Assembly: GCA_016125285.1 (NCBI GenBank)
Contig: WGMA01000023.1
Coordinates: 1 to 64,000 of the forward strand
DNA from: Phycisphaera sp.
GTDB lineage: Bacteria; Planctomycetota; Phycisphaerae; Phycisphaerales; Zrk34
Reading direction: 5' to 3'
Length of the DNA stretch: 64,000 nt
Shown: positions 62,764-64,000 of the stretch, piece by piece
Layout of the letters: every line of letters begins with the position of its first letter
Numbering within the stretch: position 1 is the first letter of the stretch
The notes under the pieces: model-generated
The model's database searches: none
Seen by the model: only the letters and a program-made list of their open reading frames with translations
Told to the model about the DNA's origin: nothing
Position numbers and translations under genes: made by a program

Positions 62764-63756
62764 TCACATCACCATCGGCCAGATCCACAGCACCAGCGGC
62801 AGCACCACCACGCAGAAGATCACCATGTTCCACAGCCACAGCGCGCTGGCGAGGCGGGCGTCGAGGTGGAACAGGTTCGAGACCATCACGGTGTTCAGCG
62901 CGGTGGGGCAGAACGCCTCGAGGATGATCACGTGTCGCGGCAGGTCGGTGGGGTGGAGGCCGACCGCCACGAGCAGCGCCATCAGCCCGACGGCGAGCAG
63001 CGGGTGCAGGACGAACTGCACGCCCGCCAGCACGGCGTTGAAGCGCAGCGTGTTGAGCGTGTCGCCGAATCGGAACCGCATGCCGACACCCGCGTTGGCG
63101 CCCGCCGCGGCGACGAAGAACAGCACGTCGATGAGGCGCCAGTCGTTGATCTGCGTGGGGACGGGCACGTCGGTGAGATTCAGCACGAGCCCGACGACGC
63201 CGAGGTAGAGCGGCATGGCGCGGACGGTGAGGAACGAGCCGATCATCAGCTTGGCGATGGAGGACGAGTCCTCGGGGCCGTAGTGTCGCGCGACGGGGTA
63301 GAAGATCAGCACCATGAAGATCTGCATGGCGGTGACGTAGGCGATGCCGTAGGCCATGGCGGTTTCGCTGGGGCTGAGCATGACGTAGCAGAGGTAGGCG
63401 CCGAGAGTGAAGCCGTGGTTGGACAGCGCGGCGGCGAGGGTGAGCACGCCGCGCTGGTCGCGCGAGGTCTTCATGAGGCGGACGATCAGCGCCATGAACG
63501 CCGCGGGGAGGATCATGAGCAGCGGCTGCGCCAGCATGAGCGTCACGAGGTCGCGTGTCTCCGTCGCGTTGCGCAGCGGCAGCGTCCAGAACGCGTAGAG
63601 CGTCACCGGCGACCAGAGCCAGATCACGGTGTGCAGGTGCACCGCGCGGCTGAACTTCTCGACGTCGGGGCGCTTGCGCCGCCACGCGTATCCCGCGGCG
63701 AACGTCGCCAGCGAGAACGCCACGAAGATCAGGAATTTGACGGTGTTGGGGTCCAT
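62764..63756 (-). CDS. AEC (auxin efflux carrier) family permease
   Basis: A 330-residue protein with about ten membrane helices, in the AEC/bile-acid transporter-like fold: FLIFVAFSLATFAAGYAWRR, TLAAALSNHGFTLGAYLCYV, GVVGLVLNLTDVPVPTQIN, VGMRFRFGDTLNTLRFNAVL, and the late HVIILEAFCPTALNTVMVSN, which carries the AEC-type N-rich crossover. Transported substrates in the family are organic acids or amino acids; here unknown. The ATG at 63756 begins MDPNTVKFLIF; a TATACT sits 11 nt upstream. Confidence 0.82.
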   Translation of the reverse strand: MDPNTVKFLIFVAFSLATFAAGYAWRRKRPDVEKFSRAVHLHTVIWLWSPVTLYAFWTLPLRNATETRDLVTLMLAQPLLMILPAAFMALIVRLMKTSRDQRGVLTLAAALSNHGFTLGAYLCYVMLSPSETAMAYGIAYVTAMQIFMVLIFYPVARHYGPEDSSSIAKLMIGSFLTVRAMPLYLGVVGLVLNLTDVPVPTQINDWRLIDVLFFVAAAGANAGVGMRFRFGDTLNTLRFNAVLAGVQFVLHPLLAVGLMALLVAVGLHPTDLPRHVIILEAFCPTALNTVMVSNLFHLDARLASALWLWNMVIFCVVVLPLVLWIWPMVM

Positions 63757-63955
63757 TCGGGTCCGCGAGTATAGAGGTTTCGTCGCTGTAAGGTGCCGCT
63801 CGATGCTCGCACGTTACGGATTGCGAACGGATCCGGGATCGAATTTTCTAATGTGACGCGGCGAGGCGGCTTGGTGCTTTCATACGCGCGGGATTCCTTA
63901 TACGCTGCTCACGTCGCGGTGATAAACACGGCGACGCCACCACGGAGATTTATCA

Positions 63956-64000
63956 TGAGCGGGCAATCCCTCTGGCAACGTTACCAAGATCACCTGTGCG
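63956..64000 (+). CDS. N-terminal fragment of a CDS cut by the window end (possibly glucose-6-phosphate isomerase)
   Basis: ATG with GGAG 8-11 nt upstream (ACGGAGATTTATC) and the first 15 residues MSGQSLWQRYQDHLC. The stretch LWQRYQxxLC recalls the N-terminus of a planctomycetal glucose-6-phosphate isomerase, but 15 residues are too few for a firm call. Confidence 0.4.

Overview
The window reads as chromosomal DNA of a high-GC member of the Planctomycetota, most likely of the Phycisphaerae lineage (inference from gene content). It carries hallmark planctomycetal families: two PVC-type 'membrane-bound dehydrogenases', a DUF1592/DUF1588/DUF1585 cytochrome protein paired with a DUF1552 protein, a DUF1501 protein, five H-x9-DG-type pseudopilins with GF(T/S)L(I/V)E signals, a Tat-exported PhoD-like phosphatase and Tat-exported sugar-isomerase-like TIM barrels. 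I see no rRNA, tRNA, CRISPR array or prophage. Accessory DNA is limited to a transposase remnant, small toxin/immunity genes and intergenic repeats.

Layout. 0-1.6 kb: frameshifted REP-associated transposase tail, then a ribonuclease (RNase Sa/barnase type) and barstar-like immunity pair. 1.6-10.9 kb: exported catabolic proteins (PhoD-like, dehydrogenase, sialate O-acetylesterase-like, tannase/feruloyl esterase, sialidase-like lipoprotein). 11.0-11.7 kb: antitoxin plus PIN toxin. 11.8-17.2 kb: aldehyde dehydrogenase and the DUF1592/DUF1552 pair. 17.3-22.3 kb: clpC, small membrane proteins, a TPR protein and a PilZ protein, separated by clear terminators. 22.4-25.5 kb: an operon of three tandem pseudopilin paralogues and a membrane protein. 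25.7-30.3 kb: an active and an inactivated M16 peptidase flanking a second dehydrogenase. 30.4-38.2 kb: two sugar isomerase-like proteins, DUF389, retropepsin-like lipoprotein, dapB, DUF1501. 38.2-40.9 kb: acetyltransferase, DUF2238, and a small island with an Imm1-like protein and a minimal kinase-like protein. 41-50 kb: solitary nuoG, zinc ribbons, ArsC-like protein, GT-C/TPR protein, OmpH-like protein, transketolase. 50.4-56 kb: XylR-like regulator, pseudopilin, methyltransferase, carbonic anhydrase-like protein, cimA. 56-64 kb: MBL hydrolase, clpS, pseudopilin, csrA-fliW, a RibBA with a degenerate GTP cyclohydrolase half, AEC permease, and the first codons of a further gene.

The most striking regulatory signal is upstream of cimA (citramalate synthase, isoleucine branch). 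A strong promoter drives a 19-codon leader with five Ile codons. Its stop codon lies inside a 12-bp antiterminator strand that competes with a rho-independent terminator, which is a complete classical attenuator. Two genome-style signals also recur. The first is a TACAAT-like -10 box only 6-10 nt before several start codons, suggesting leaderless mRNAs. The second is a set of intergenic islands made of short words (for example CATCCAG, TTTCAGGTC, GCAAATTG, GGAACGCG) iterated in both orientations, together with a roughly 90-105 bp inverted-repeat element (two copies and one half copy).

Functionally, the region combines polymer and sugar-ester degradation, surface pseudopilins, proteostasis (ClpC/ClpS), amino-acid and riboflavin biosynthesis, and the CsrA-FliW post-transcriptional switch. 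All assignments come from reading the sequence and remembered family features; no search was run.
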